A stretch of DNA of 64,000 bases from Stutzerimonas xanthomarina (lineage in GTDB: Bacteria; Pseudomonadota; Gammaproteobacteria; Pseudomonadales; Pseudomonadaceae): NCBI RefSeq assembly GCF_003935375.1, contig NZ_RHQM01000005.1, positions 124,001 through 188,000 on the forward strand, written 5' to 3'. The notes below the pieces were generated by a model that saw only the letters and a list, made by a program, of their open reading frames with translations, did not search any database and had not been told where the DNA came from. This document shows, one piece after another, positions 51,524 to 60,520 of this stretch. Each line of letters starts with the position of its first letter. The first letter of the stretch is position 1. The translations under genes were made by a program, and so were the position numbers.

Positions 51524-51756
51524 TTTGCTTGGTGCAGCAGTCGTCGTGCGGGCCCCGCAATGGCGCACGACGGATTTCCGGTAGTTTCCTTAACCTGTTG
51601 ATATCAAAGGTTTCATGGCGCTTCAGCGTCTCGCTGCAAGCAAGCTCCGGCTGCAGGTGACGGTGGCCCGACATGGCGCGGTGATGCATCCCGGTGCATG
51701 CGTCTGGCGGAGATAACCGTTTTGGTGCGATTTATCCGCTGAGGCTGTAGTAACCC

Positions 51757-52963
51757 ATGGAAAACCTCAACAGCGCCGTGGAAACCCTGGTCCACGGTTC
51801 GAATACCCTGTTCATCCTGATGGGCGCGGTGATGGTGCTGGCCATGCACGCCGGCTTCGCCTTTCTCGAAGTCGGTACGGTACGTCTGAAGAATCAGGTC
51901 AACGCGTTATCGAAGATCATCACCGACTTCGCAGTGTCGACCCTGGCGTATTTCTTCATCGGCTACTGGGTCGCCTATGGCGTGACCTTCATGCAGCCGG
52001 CCGATCAGCTGGTGGTGGACCACGGCTACGCGCTGGTGAAGTTCTTCTTCCTGCTGACCTTCGCCGCGGCCATTCCGGCGATCATCTCCGGCGGTATCGC
52101 CGAGCGCGCGCGGTTCGGCCCGCAGCTGTGCGCCACACTGCTGATCGTCGCGTTCGTCTATCCGTTCTTCGAGGGCCTTATCTGGAACGGCAATTTCGGC
52201 TTCCAGGGCTGGCTCGAGCACCAGTTCGGTGCATCCTTCCATGACTTCGCCGGCTCCGTGGTGGTGCACGCCATGGGCGGCTGGCTGGCGTTCGGCGCGG
52301 TAGTGCTGCTGGGGCGACGCAACGGTCGCTACCGGGACGGCAGGCTGGTGGCATTCGCGCCGTCGAACATTCCGTTCCTGGCGCTGGGCTCGTGGATTCT
52401 CATCGTCGGCTGGTTCGGCTTCAACGTCATGAGCGCAGACCATCGAGGGTATCAGCGGGCTGGTTGCGGTGAATTCGTTGATGGCGATGGTTGGGGGCAC
52501 TGCAGCGGCATGGCTCGCCGGGCGCAACGACCCGGGCTTCCTGCACAACGGCCCGCTGGCTGGCCTGGTGGCGGTCTGTGCCGGCTCCGATCTGATGCAT
52601 CCGGTCGGCGCACTGGCTACTGGTGCGATCGCCGGAGCACTGTTCGTCTGGACGTTCACCGCTACGCAGAATCGCTGGAAGATCGACGATGTGCTGGGTG
52701 TCTGGCCACTGCACGGCCTGTGCGGGATCTGGGGCGGGGTGGCCTGCGGCATCTTCGGCCAGTCCGCGCTGGGCGGTCTGGGCGGCGTGAGCCTGATCAG
52801 TCAGGTGATCGGCAGCGGCATGGGCATGCTGGTGGCGCTGCTCGGCGGCTTCGGCGTCTACGGCCTGCTCAAGCTGACCACCGGTATTCGCCTGAGCCAG
52901 GAGGAAGAGTTCAACGGCGCGGATCTTTCCATCCACCGGATCGGCGCGCTCAGCCAGGATTGA
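51757..52963 (+). pseudogene. amt: Ammonium transporter (Amt family), frameshifted
   Basis: The first frame codes residues 1-226 of an Amt channel (SNTLFILMGAVMVLAMHAGF, AFLEVGTVRLKNQVNALSKI, IPAIISGGIAERARFGPQLC, VVVHAMGGWLAFGAVVLLG, GWFGFNVMS) and then degenerates. The rest is in the next frame from about 52436 (QTIEGISGLVAVNSLMAMVG, then GPLAGLVAVCAGSDLMHPVG, WPLHGLCGIWGGVACGIFG) to the stop at 52961-52963. The break is at 52432-52436, as if one GC pair was lost from GCGCGC. Nothing looks like a slippery stop-linked recoding site. Either a recent mutation or a sequence error; if intact it would import ammonium or sense it under nitrogen limitation. The first frame alone would run on to 53004. 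Confidence 0.85.
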
Positions 52964-52997
52964 GCCGCTTGCTTATGTCCGGTTGTCGCAGTCGCGC

Positions 52998-53930
52998 TCA
53001 GTAGCCGCGGCTGCGCTCCACCAGATCATGCAGCGGCTCGCCGTCACGCAGCGCTTGCAGGTTAACGGCGACGATCCGGGCCGCGCTGCGCATGTCCGTT
53101 GCGGCTGCGATGTGGGGCAGCACGGTCACCTGTGGATGCTTCCAGAACGGATGCTCTGCCGGCAGCGGCTCGCTGCGAAACACGTCGAGCACCGCATGGC
53201 CGACCTGGCCACATTCGAGCGCCTGCAGCAGATCAGCCTCGACCAGGTGCCCGCCCCGTGCGAGGTTGACCAGCCCGGCGCCGGGGCGCAGAGCTTCGAA
53301 GAAACGCCGGTCCAGCAGATCGCCAGTCTGTGGCGTCAGTGGCAGCAGGTTGATGACGATGTCGCTGCATGCCAGCAGCGGCCAGAGGGCATCCATGCCG
53401 TGCTCAAGCGCGACGCCCTCTGCACCGCCGTCGCGCAGCTTCCAGCCGCTCACGCGATAGCCCTGGGCGACCAGACGCTGCGCGCAGGCGCGGCCCATTT
53501 GGCCCATGCCCAGCAGCGTCACCTGGATTTCATCGGCCCGCCGTTGCGGCAGTTGCCGCCAGTCGCGGGCAAGCTGTTGCCTGGCGTAGAGGTAGAAGCC
53601 CCGATGCAGCGAGAGCGTGGCCCATAACGCGGTTTCGGCCATGGCCGCGCTCATGGTCGGGTCGACCATGCGCGCCACCGGCACGTCCGGCAGGCTCGGG
53701 TCGCTGAGCAGGCGGTCCACGCCGGCCCAGAGCGACTGGATCAGCCGCAGGTTGGGCAAGCCTTGCAGCAATCCCGCGGGTGGGTTCGCGACCACCGCCG
53801 CGGTGATCAGCCCGGCGTTCTCCGCCGTCGCGGACAGGTGCCAGCGGGCTTGCGGCAAGGCGCGCTGCAGCTCTGCGAGCCAGGCGTCGCGCTCGTTATC
53901 GTCGAAGCTGCCGCAGAGCAGGATGTCCAT
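52998..53930 (-). CDS. ghrA: Glyoxylate/hydroxypyruvate reductase A (GhrA-like)
   Basis: NAD(P)H-dependent D-2-hydroxyacid dehydrogenase reducing glyoxylate or hydroxypyruvate. The 310-residue protein has LIQSLWAGVDRLLSDPSLPD, ARMVDPTMSAAMAETALWAT, the nucleotide fold VTLLGMGQMGRACAQRLVAQ, NLARGGHLVEADLLQAL with the catalytic Arg region, LDVFRSEPLPAEHPFWKHPQ and the catalytic His in VTVLPHIAAATD. GAGGA eight bases before ATG 53930 decides that start; 53945 is alternative. The overall length equals E. coli GhrA. Confidence 0.87.
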   Translation of the reverse strand: MDILLCGSFDDNERDAWLAELQRALPQARWHLSATAENAGLITAAVVANPPAGLLQGLPNLRLIQSLWAGVDRLLSDPSLPDVPVARMVDPTMSAAMAETALWATLSLHRGFYLYARQQLARDWRQLPQRRADEIQVTLLGMGQMGRACAQRLVAQGYRVSGWKLRDGGAEGVALEHGMDALWPLLACSDIVINLLPLTPQTGDLLDRRFFEALRPGAGLVNLARGGHLVEADLLQALECGQVGHAVLDVFRSEPLPAEHPFWKHPQVTVLPHIAAATDMRSAARIVAVNLQALRDGEPLHDLVERSRGY

Positions 53931-54047
53931 GCAGTCGTTCCTCATCGGTCCAGGCGGAACTGTAGTCAGCCGCAGAGTCTCTGAATAGGCAAGTAGCGGA
54001 ACGCGCGACGCGCCTTTCAGCCTGTTGACGAGCCTAAGGAGAACATC

Positions 54048-54284
54048 ATGGAACTACCCAACAAAGACCTCGGTACTCTGTTCGAGCAGCTGGGTCTGGC
54101 GTCAGACCCGGCGAGTATCGATGCATTCATCGGCAAGCATGGGCACCTGCCGGAAGACGTTCGGCTGGCCGATGCGCCGGTCTGGAACGAGTCGCAGCGC
54201 GCGCTGCTGCGCGATGAGTGGGTCGAGGATGCGGAGTGGGCGCCGATTGTCGACGAGCTGAACGTGCGCATGCACGAGCATTGA
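54048..54284 (+). CDS. DUF2789 family protein
   Basis: A 78-residue acidic protein: MELPNKDLGTLFEQLGLASD, IDAFIGKHGHLPEDVRLADA and PVWNESQRALLRDEWVEDAE. I recognise the DUF2789 pattern, common in Pseudomonas. GGAG at 54039-54042 precedes the ATG. The function is unknown; it stands next to small stress-type genes. Confidence 0.8.
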   Translation: MELPNKDLGTLFEQLGLASDPASIDAFIGKHGHLPEDVRLADAPVWNESQRALLRDEWVEDAEWAPIVDELNVRMHEH

Positions 54285-54340
54285 TCACCAGCGCGAGCTG
54301 CCGCAATCGCTGCAGCTCGCCTGTCGCCCCTCGAGGCAGA

Positions 54341-54736
54341 TCAGTCCAGCAGATCGGCTGGTACGTTGCCGCCATTCTCGGCCAGTTTGTTCAGCACCGC
54401 CTTGTGCAACCACATGTTCATCTGCGCCGAATCCCCCATCTTGTCAGCCGGGCAACCCAGCTCGGTGGCCAGTTCCTTGCGCGCGGTAAGGCTGCTGTCC
54501 AGACCGAGCAACTTCAGCAGGTCGACGATGGACGTGCGCCAGTTGAGTTTCTCCGGGTGATTCTGCGCCATGCCGTCGAGCTTGGCCGCGACGTCCACCT
54601 GGTCCACTGCAGGGCCCGTGGGTGCGCCGGCACCGCCTGTGGAGGCCTCAGGTGGTGTGGTGGGCGCTGTGCTGTCGGGTGCGGCATGTGCCTGGCCGAG
54701 GCCGATCTTTTCCAGTATCGAGTTGAACAAGCCCAT
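54341..54736 (-). CDS. DUF3597 family protein, copy 1
   Basis: A 131-residue protein: N-terminus MGLFNSILEKIGLGQ, a Pro/Ala/Thr-rich linker and the conserved C-terminal DUF3597 domain (NWRTSIVDLLKLLGLDSSLT, ARKELATELGCPADKMGDSA, QMNMWLHKAVLNKLAENGG). A paralogue lies at 57169-57630. The ATG 54736 is set by the shared MGLF start. The fold is a small helical bundle; no function is established. Confidence 0.82.
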   Translation of the reverse strand: MGLFNSILEKIGLGQAHAAPDSTAPTTPPEASTGGAGAPTGPAVDQVDVAAKLDGMAQNHPEKLNWRTSIVDLLKLLGLDSSLTARKELATELGCPADKMGDSAQMNMWLHKAVLNKLAENGGNVPADLLD

Positions 54737-55134
54737 GGGAATCTCCTGTCTGCGTGAATGATGAGCCGTGGCTCGCAGATTAGGACCGCACGTGTATCGA
54801 TTCGTCACGTCCGTATTGAACGGGGCGTTCCGGCGAGTGGCGTGGGGAAATTGGGCTTTTGGGCGCCCTGGGTGGACCGAAGTCATTCATCGTCTTGCCC
54901 AGTCGATTCCCGGCATCGCTCGTGCTGTAACAGGTGCATGTCGAGTGGCCTGTTTGGCAAGTTCAGTTGGTCAATTTCGGCGCCCATGGCCCCGATACTG
55001 TGTTGCTGCTCCTTGCCATAGCCCCGCTATGACTCGTCGCAGCGACTTGTCTCGGAGCCCTGCTCATCCGAACTTGCCTCAGCCAACTCACCAAACAGTC
55101 CACTAGAATGCCGCTTTTGTTTCAGGAACCGATC
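54737..55134. other. 398-base gap before the inositol phosphatase gene
   Basis: Between the divergent DUF3597 and IMPase-like genes. Frames through it are short and not protein-like. It should contain both promoters. I see no hairpin with a T run, no long repeat and no RNA gene. Confidence 0.5.
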
Positions 55135-55953
55135 ATGAGCGAGTCGACCCAGCAAGACCTCGATATCGATGCCCGCTACGCCTGCGCAAGGAGCCTCGCA
55201 CTGGAAGCCGCGCAGCTGGGCATGGATTTCTATCGGCAACGCGAGACGCTGGATGTCGAGCACAAGGGCAACGACCGGCAGGATGTGGTCAGCATCGCCG
55301 ACAAAAACATCGAAGACTTCATTCGCGCACGCCTGGCCGAGCGCTTCCCGCAGGACGGCTTTCTCGGCGAGGAAAGCGGCTCGGCCGACCTCAAGGCCCG
55401 CTGTGTGTGGGTGATCGATCCCATCGACGGCACCGCCTGTTTCGTCAACGGTCTGCACAACTGGTGCGTTTCCATCGGGCTGCTGATCGACGGTGAACCC
55501 CACATCGGCGCGATCGCCGACCCCAACCACGACGAACTCTTCCATGGCTGTCTCGGCCGCGGTGCCTATGTCAACGAGACACCCATCACGGCCAGCGCCG
55601 CCAGCCATGTGCGTGATGGCCTGACCGGTGCGGGCACCTTTCACCCGCGCGGCAAGGAGCATTTCATTCCGTTTCTGGAAAAGCTGCTGGCCGAAGGCGG
55701 CATGTTCCTCCGCAATGGCTCCGGCGCGCTGATGACGGCTTACGTCGCTGCAGGGCGACTGATCGGTTACTACGAGACCGAACTCAAGAGCTGGGATTGC
55801 CTGGCCGGGCTGGTGCTGGTGGCCGAGGCGGGCGGGCTGCGCAACGATTTCTTCCGCAACGATGGGCTGCTCAGGGGTAACCCCTATCTGGTGGCGGCGC
55901 CCGGCGTGTATCGACAACTGGCCGAGCTGATCGGCCCTTCGCTGGATGGCTGA
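55135..55953 (+). CDS. Inositol monophosphatase family protein
   Basis: A 272-residue Mg-dependent phosphatase of the FIG superfamily with the three metal motifs FLGEESGSAD (Glu), WVIDPIDGTACFVNGLHNWC (DPIDGT) and LKSWDCLAGLVLVAEAGG (WDxxAG). AGGA at 55124-55127 precedes ATG 55135; ATG 55108 is less likely. Such proteins act on inositol phosphate, histidinol phosphate or PAP; with no operon partner I cannot choose. Metal motifs are intact so it should be active. Confidence 0.87.
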   Translation: MSESTQQDLDIDARYACARSLALEAAQLGMDFYRQRETLDVEHKGNDRQDVVSIADKNIEDFIRARLAERFPQDGFLGEESGSADLKARCVWVIDPIDGTACFVNGLHNWCVSIGLLIDGEPHIGAIADPNHDELFHGCLGRGAYVNETPITASAASHVRDGLTGAGTFHPRGKEHFIPFLEKLLAEGGMFLRNGSGALMTAYVAAGRLIGYYETELKSWDCLAGLVLVAEAGGLRNDFFRNDGLLRGNPYLVAAPGVYRQLAELIGPSLDG

Positions 55954-56141
55954 GGCGTTGCGCGTTCGTCAGTCGACCGTGCACTGCCAGGCCCGAGTCG
56001 GGCAGCCTGTGCTATACCGTTCTGACGCGCTGGGGCCGGCGAAACGGCCCTGTTCATCAGGGGGGGAACAATCGGCGGCCCATCAGCCTGAGCCAACCTG
56101 CGTGATCTGATGGCTGCCCGCATAGAAGCGAGGTAACGATC

Positions 56142-56402
56142 ATGACCATGATGCAATGCACCCACCGCGACCACCTCATCACCGCCGAGGTGATGGAATA
56201 TCCCGGCACCCCGACACCCTGGGCTGGAGGTTGCCGGATTACCGATCCCGCCGGTCACGTGACCCGCCGTATGCCGCTACCGCTCGAGCATGCGTTCATG
56301 GACGAGCTGGAAAAGGCCCAGCGACTGTCCATCGCCCATGGCAAGTGGCTGGTCGATCAGCATCTCGATCACGGCCGCGAGCTGTTCCAGAAGGCCGCCT
56401 AG
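56142..56402 (+). CDS. Hypothetical protein, 86 residues
   Basis: MTMMQCTHRDHLITAEVMEY, PGTPTPWAGGCRITDPAGHV and LEHAFMDELEKAQRLSIAHG. It is soluble, with a beta-rich start and a helical end. GAGG at 56130-56133 supports ATG 56142 (56148 also possible). I do not recognise a family. It lies in a run of small genes with no clear partner. Confidence 0.6.
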   Translation: MTMMQCTHRDHLITAEVMEYPGTPTPWAGGCRITDPAGHVTRRMPLPLEHAFMDELEKAQRLSIAHGKWLVDQHLDHGRELFQKAA

Positions 56403-56714
56403 CACTGCTCGAAGCGTCTTTTCATGCGTCGGATGTCCATCGTCCGACGCATGCCTTGAACGCGCCGAGTGAGCGTGCGGTTCTTCGTCCTGCACACACA
56501 CAATTCGCTTCGCAGTTGCCAGCGCACGAATCTGTACCGTTTGCGGCAGGAACGCCGGCGAACCGGCTAAGTTTCGGATAGCAAAGCGAAAAGTGCTGAA
56601 GGGCAGGACAGCTTCGGCGGCATTTTGCCCGTTGCTTAATAAGTGAAACGGTGGCATAGCTATCACCAAGCCACCGGAAACGGTGGTGCTCATAAGCGGA
56701 AGTAAGGACGACTT
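56403..56714. other. 312-base gap before the second HPF-like gene
   Basis: No convincing gene. Its second half is less GC-rich and contains a hairpin ACCACCGTTTCC-like pairing near 56670-56690 (CCACCGGAAACGGTGG at 56672-56687) shortly before the HPF-like start, which could control that gene. A weak AAGCGGAAG precedes the ATG. Confidence 0.45.
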
Positions 56715-57128
56715 ATGCAAATCCAGGTTCACAGCGATAACCACATCGAAGGCAGTGCCCGTCTGGCTGATTGGGTCAGTGCCAGTGTCGCAAGCAGGCT
56801 GGACCGGTTCGACGACGAGCTGACGCGCGTCGTCGTGCACCTCAACGACGAAAACGGTGACAAGGCCGGCGCCCATGACAAGCGCTGCCAGATCGAAGCG
56901 CGGCCGAAGGGGCTGCAGCCGGTCTCCGTCACCCACAAGGCCGAATCGCTGGAGTTGGCGATCGACGGCGCGGTGGACAAGCTGAACAATGCGCTCGCTC
57001 ACCAGTTCGGCAAGTTGCGTAGCAAGCGCTCCGGAGCCCAGCCGCAGATGATCGATGGCGCGGTGGCCGAGCGTGACGCGCTCTTGGAGGAAGATTTCCT
57101 CGCGGACGAGCAGGTCCGCAATTCATAA
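56715..57128 (+). CDS. HPF/RaiA-like ribosome-associated protein, second copy
   Basis: A 137-residue protein related to the one at 28010-28324: MQIQVHSDNHIEGSARLADW, RFDDELTRVVVHLNDENGDK and AGAHDKRCQIEARPKGLQPV. It then extends 30 residues past the HPF fold (RSKRSGAQPQMIDGAVAERD) in place of a dimerisation domain. It is a ribosome hibernation-type fold of the S30AE family. Two divergent short copies within 30 kb suggest different conditions of use. A hairpin terminator follows. Confidence 0.78.
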   Translation: MQIQVHSDNHIEGSARLADWVSASVASRLDRFDDELTRVVVHLNDENGDKAGAHDKRCQIEARPKGLQPVSVTHKAESLELAIDGAVDKLNNALAHQFGKLRSKRSGAQPQMIDGAVAERDALLEEDFLADEQVRNS

Positions 57129-57137
57129 GCCGTAAGC

Positions 57138-57161
57138 AAGGGCCTTCCTCGGAAGGCCCTT
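57138..57161. terminator. Hairpin between convergent HPF-like and DUF3597 genes
   Basis: AAGGGCCTTCC (57138-57148) pairs perfectly with GGAAGGCCCTT (57151-57161) with almost no loop. Only short A/T flanks are present, so it is a modest bidirectional terminator. Confidence 0.6.
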
Positions 57162-57168
57162 CACACAT

Positions 57169-57630
57169 CTAGTGCAGCAGTTCCGGCGGAATCCTGCCGC
57201 CATTTTCGGCAAGCTTCTTCATCACCGCCCGGTGCAGCCACATGTTCATCTGCGCCGAGTCCGCCATCTCTGCCGGCGGGCAGCCTAGTTCCATAGCAAG
57301 CTCCCGGCGTGCTTCCAGGCTGCTGTCCAGCCCGAGCAACTTCAGCAGATCGACGATCGAGGTGCGCCAGTTCAGCGCTTCCGGATGTGCCGCCGCCTTG
57401 GCTTCCAGTTGTGCCACCACATCCACGCCACTCGCCGTGGCTGATGACTGATTCAAGTCCTGGTGCGGCGCGATAGTCGCGTTGTCGGTGGCGGTGGGCC
57501 TTTCTCCTAGCGTGATGCCCTCGGCGCTCGAGCGGGTGGCGTCGGCTGGTGGTGCATCAGCCTTGTGTTGCGCCTCGTTGGAAGCATCACCCAGGCCGAG
57601 CTTGGCCTTGATCGTATCGAAAAGTCCCAT
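57169..57630 (-). CDS. DUF3597 family protein, copy 2
   Basis: A 153-residue paralogue of the 54341-54736 gene with a longer linker: MGLFDTIKAKLGLGDASNEA at the start and NWRTSIVDLLKLLGLDSSLE, ARRELAMELGCPPAEMADSA, QMNMWLHRAVMKKLAENGGR at the end. The C-terminal domains are nearly identical, the linkers are not, so the domain is under selection and the linker is free. It is convergent with the second HPF-like gene. Function unknown. Confidence 0.82.
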   Translation of the reverse strand: MGLFDTIKAKLGLGDASNEAQHKADAPPADATRSSAEGITLGERPTATDNATIAPHQDLNQSSATASGVDVVAQLEAKAAAHPEALNWRTSIVDLLKLLGLDSSLEARRELAMELGCPPAEMADSAQMNMWLHRAVMKKLAENGGRIPPELLH

Positions 57631-57727
57631 GTCCGTTCTCCTGACTGTTGGTGTCCATATTCGACAGCAACCCAGGACAGACCATTCGCTCCCGCAGGTC
57701 GGGTAATTGTCGGCCTGGCGTGGCCCC

Positions 57728-58096
57728 TCAGCCGTGCTCCAGCCAGGCGCTGGCCTCGGCTTCCTGGTGCAGGTCGAAGGCCTTGATGGTCAGCCCGGGG
57801 ATCAGCGCGCCTTCCACCTCGCTGGCCTTGCGCAGCCATTCCTTGCCGGCGACCACCGCGCAGCGGTCGAAACGGCGTATGAAGCGGAACAGGTGCGGAA
57901 GCCGTGACAGCTCCACGCCGACGGCGCCGAGCGTAGGCAGGTCGAAGTCGCCGATGCGATAGAGCATGCGGCCATGGCTGATGCCTTCGGATTTGAACAG
58001 CAGGTCATCCAGCGCAGCGCGCATGGCCTGACTGTCCAATTTGCCGGAGAAGTCTATATCGATGCGGTTTTCGCCTCGGCGCGATACGTGAAACAT
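57728..58096 (-). CDS. SpoIIAA-like (STAS-fold) protein
   Basis: A 122-residue protein, MFHVSRRGENRIDIDFSGKL, GKLDSQAMRAALDDLLFKSE, MLYRIGDFDLPTLGAVGVEL and CAVVAGKEWLRKASEVEGAL, which fits the SpoIIAA-like family. GAGGG before ATG 58096 sets the start; the long upstream frame is not coding. The usual phosphorylated Ser of true anti-anti-sigma factors is not evident. The role is unknown, possibly membrane-associated lipid binding. Confidence 0.72.
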   Translation of the reverse strand: MFHVSRRGENRIDIDFSGKLDSQAMRAALDDLLFKSEGISHGRMLYRIGDFDLPTLGAVGVELSRLPHLFRFIRRFDRCAVVAGKEWLRKASEVEGALIPGLTIKAFDLHQEAEASAWLEHG

Positions 58097-58392
58097 GCGC
58101 AGACCCTCGATTGATCTGTGTTTTATGCGAGTTACCCCGCACACCTGACCATAGACGTTGCGTTGCGACCGGGCCAAAAAAAACAGGTGCGCAAGTGCCG
58201 TTTCGTTGATCTGCGTCAGTACATGGGGCTGCGTTGCGTGAGCGCCAAAAAAGGCGCGCAAAGCCAGCAATGGTGCGGCTTGCAGATAGTTGATAAACGG
58301 TATCAAGTTGCCCCTGGCGCCGCCGAGAACAGTGTTAGCTGCGACGCCATTCGACGCTGGCATCGCTTTCTCTCCCTGTAGTGGATACCCCC

Positions 58393-59988
58393 ATGACCAG
58401 CACCTTGGCGAACGTCATTCAGTCCCTTCTGCGCGGACTGGGTCTGCGCACCATCAACCATCAGTTCTTCTTCTCCTACAGCCTGATCTTCCTGTGTGCG
58501 GCCCTGACCGCCGCTGTGCTGTTCATGTCCGCCAAGGACGCGAGCCAGATCGACATGGCCGGAGCCCAGCGCATGCTCAGCCAGAAGATGATGAAGGAAG
58601 CGCTGCTGGCGGCGCAGGGCGTCGGTGACAAGACCGCCGTCGACAAGACCATCCAACGCTTCGAGCAGTCGCATCGGCTGCTGCTCAACGGCGACCGTGC
58701 CCAGGGCATCGCACCGGTGGAGCTGACCAGTGCACAACCGCACCTGCAGCGCGTCGACCAGATCTGGCAGCGTTATCGGCCCGCCGTACAGGCACTGGCC
58801 GCAGGCCAGAGCGCTGACGTGAACACCATTGCCACCGACTCAAACGACATCCTTGCCGCTTCCAACGAAGTGGTGCTGCTGATTTCCGCTGAAGCCAACC
58901 GCAGTGCGTCGCAGCAGCTCTGGGTCGCCCTGGGTTCGACCCTGTGCATCCTGCTGATGGTCGTGCTGGGACGGGTCGCCGGCATGAACTGGCTGATGCT
59001 GCAGATCGACGAGCTGCGGGGGCGTCTGGAGAGGGTCAGCCAGGGCGACTTTTCCGCGCCGCTGCAGGTGCGGCACGCCGATGACGAGATGGGCATGATC
59101 ACCCTGGCGTACAACCGCCTGCTGGGGCAGGTTGGAGAGATGATCCGCGGTGTGCGTCTGGCCGCTGACGAAGCCGATGGCCAATGCGTGCGCATGGCGA
59201 ATCTGGCCGGGGACAGCGCGCGCAACGTCGAGGGGCAGCAAGCCGAGATCGATCAGGTCGCCACCGCCATGAACGAAATGCTCGCCACCTCCCAGGAAGT
59301 CGCGCGCAGCACGGTCGAGGCCGCCAATGCCGCAGATGTCGCTGAGCAGGAGACCAACTCTGGCAGCGCGGTGATGAATGAGTCGGTCGGCGCCATCCGC
59401 ACCTTGAGCGGTCATGTCGACAGCCTGTCCGATGTGATGCAGCAGCTGGTGCAGGACAGTCACGAGATCGGCAAGGTGCTGAACGTCATCAGCGGGATCG
59501 CCGAGCAGACCAACCTGCTGGCGCTGAATGCGGCCATCGAGGCGGCGCGTGCTGGCGAGCAGGGCCGCGGTTTCGCGGTGGTTGCCGACGAAGTCCGCAG
59601 CCTGGCCAGCCGCACGCAGAGCTCGGCCAAGGAGGTAAGCGTGCTGGTCGAGCGCTTGCAGAGCCAGGCCACCCGCGCGGGTACGGCCATGGATGCGTCG
59701 CGTCAGAGCAGCTCGGTGACGCTCACCCAGATCGAAGCGGCGCAGCATGCGCTGGGGCAGATCGTCGGCGCGGTGCAGACCATCCGCGGCATGACCAATC
59801 AGATCGCCACGGCGGCCGAGGAGCAGTCGCAGGTGGCCGAGGACATGAACCAGTCGCTGACGCGCATCGCCCAGGTCGCCGATCAGGCTGCTGGGGTTAC
59901 CCATGACACGGCTGCGTCGGGCAATACCATCATGCAGAGCATGAAAGGCCTCAAGGCACTAACCGGGCGTTTCCGTCTCGAGGCGTGA
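58393..59988 (+). CDS. Methyl-accepting chemotaxis protein with PilJ-type sensor
   Basis: A 531-residue chemoreceptor. One membrane helix ([20 protein letters not shown], about residues 24-43) leads to a periplasmic PilJ-type domain starting [20 protein letters not shown], which resembles the nitrate-binding P-box of NarX/McpN. A second helix lies near residues 178-198, then HAMP, then the signalling domain with hairpin tip [20 protein letters not shown] and [20 protein letters not shown]. It has no C-terminal CheR pentapeptide. GTG 58381 is an alternative start. Nitrate or nitrite is a reasonable ligand guess in a denitrifying relative. Confidence 0.88.
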   Translation: MTSTLANVIQSLLRGLGLRTINHQFFFSYSLIFLCAALTAAVLFMSAKDASQIDMAGAQRMLSQKMMKEALLAAQGVGDKTAVDKTIQRFEQSHRLLLNGDRAQGIAPVELTSAQPHLQRVDQIWQRYRPAVQALAAGQSADVNTIATDSNDILAASNEVVLLISAEANRSASQQLWVALGSTLCILLMVVLGRVAGMNWLMLQIDELRGRLERVSQGDFSAPLQVRHADDEMGMITLAYNRLLGQVGEMIRGVRLAADEADGQCVRMANLAGDSARNVEGQQAEIDQVATAMNEMLATSQEVARSTVEAANAADVAEQETNSGSAVMNESVGAIRTLSGHVDSLSDVMQQLVQDSHEIGKVLNVISGIAEQTNLLALNAAIEAARAGEQGRGFAVVADEVRSLASRTQSSAKEVSVLVERLQSQATRAGTAMDASRQSSSVTLTQIEAAQHALGQIVGAVQTIRGMTNQIATAAEEQSQVAEDMNQSLTRIAQVADQAAGVTHDTAASGNTIMQSMKGLKALTGRFRLEA

Positions 59989-60084
59989 TCAGGTCGGCGT
60001 GAATCGGGGGAGGGGAATGCTGGCGGAGGGCGCCTGTCCGGCGCTAGGGCATCCCCGCCCATGAGGGGCGGGGACTGGGGGTAA

Positions 60085-60366
60085 TCAGTCCTGACGGCTG
60101 GTCACTTCCAGCAGGTGATAGCCGAACTGGGTCTTCACCGGGCCTTGCACCTGATTGAGCGGGGCGCTGAATACGACGGTGTCGAATTCCTTGACCATCT
60201 GACCCGGGCCGAATGAACCCAGGTCGCCGCCCTGACGGCTGGATGGGCAGCTGGAGTTTTCCTTGGCGACCTCGGCGAAGTCGGCACCGCCTTCGATAGC
60301 GGCTTTCAGTTCGTTGCACTTGGCTTCGGTGGAAACCAGGATGTGGCGGGCGGTAGCGCGTGCCAT
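60085..60366 (-). CDS. ppiC: Peptidyl-prolyl cis-trans isomerase C (parvulin)
   Basis: A 93-residue single-domain cytoplasmic parvulin: MARATARHILVSTEAKCNEL, ADFAEVAKENSSCPSSRQGG, DLGSFGPGQMVKEFDTVVFS and VKTQFGYHLLEVTSRQD, nearly the E. coli PpiC pattern. AGGAG before ATG 60366 decides the start; 60384 is an alternative. A CCCCGCCC/GGGCGGGG hairpin lies just past the stop at 60053-60073. Confidence 0.93.
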   Translation of the reverse strand: MARATARHILVSTEAKCNELKAAIEGGADFAEVAKENSSCPSSRQGGDLGSFGPGQMVKEFDTVVFSAPLNQVQGPVKTQFGYHLLEVTSRQD

Positions 60367-60520
60367 GGGGACTCTCCTCTTCAAATAGGCTGCCGAGGCT
60401 ACCGCAAACCGGTGGCATTGGCGACCGGACCGCGTGGCATTGAAGGCTTAATGAAGGCCCCCGGCGGCCCTCCTTTCGGGTACTCTCGCGCGCTTTTTCA
60501 TCGGACCCGGAAAACGCTCC

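Noticed and set aside
49938..51689. 583-residue minus-strand frame opposite dgt
   Set aside because: Shadow of the high-GC dgt gene; low-complexity His/Gln/Arg-rich translation, no ribosome site and no family likeness.
52432..52470. Programmed ribosomal frameshift in amt
   Set aside because: No slippery heptamer, no stop codon near the junction and no stimulatory hairpin; a simple indel explains it better.
54768..55106. 112-residue frame in the gap before the IMPase-like gene
   Set aside because: No ribosome site, unrelated to any family I know, overlaps the promoter area of two divergent genes.
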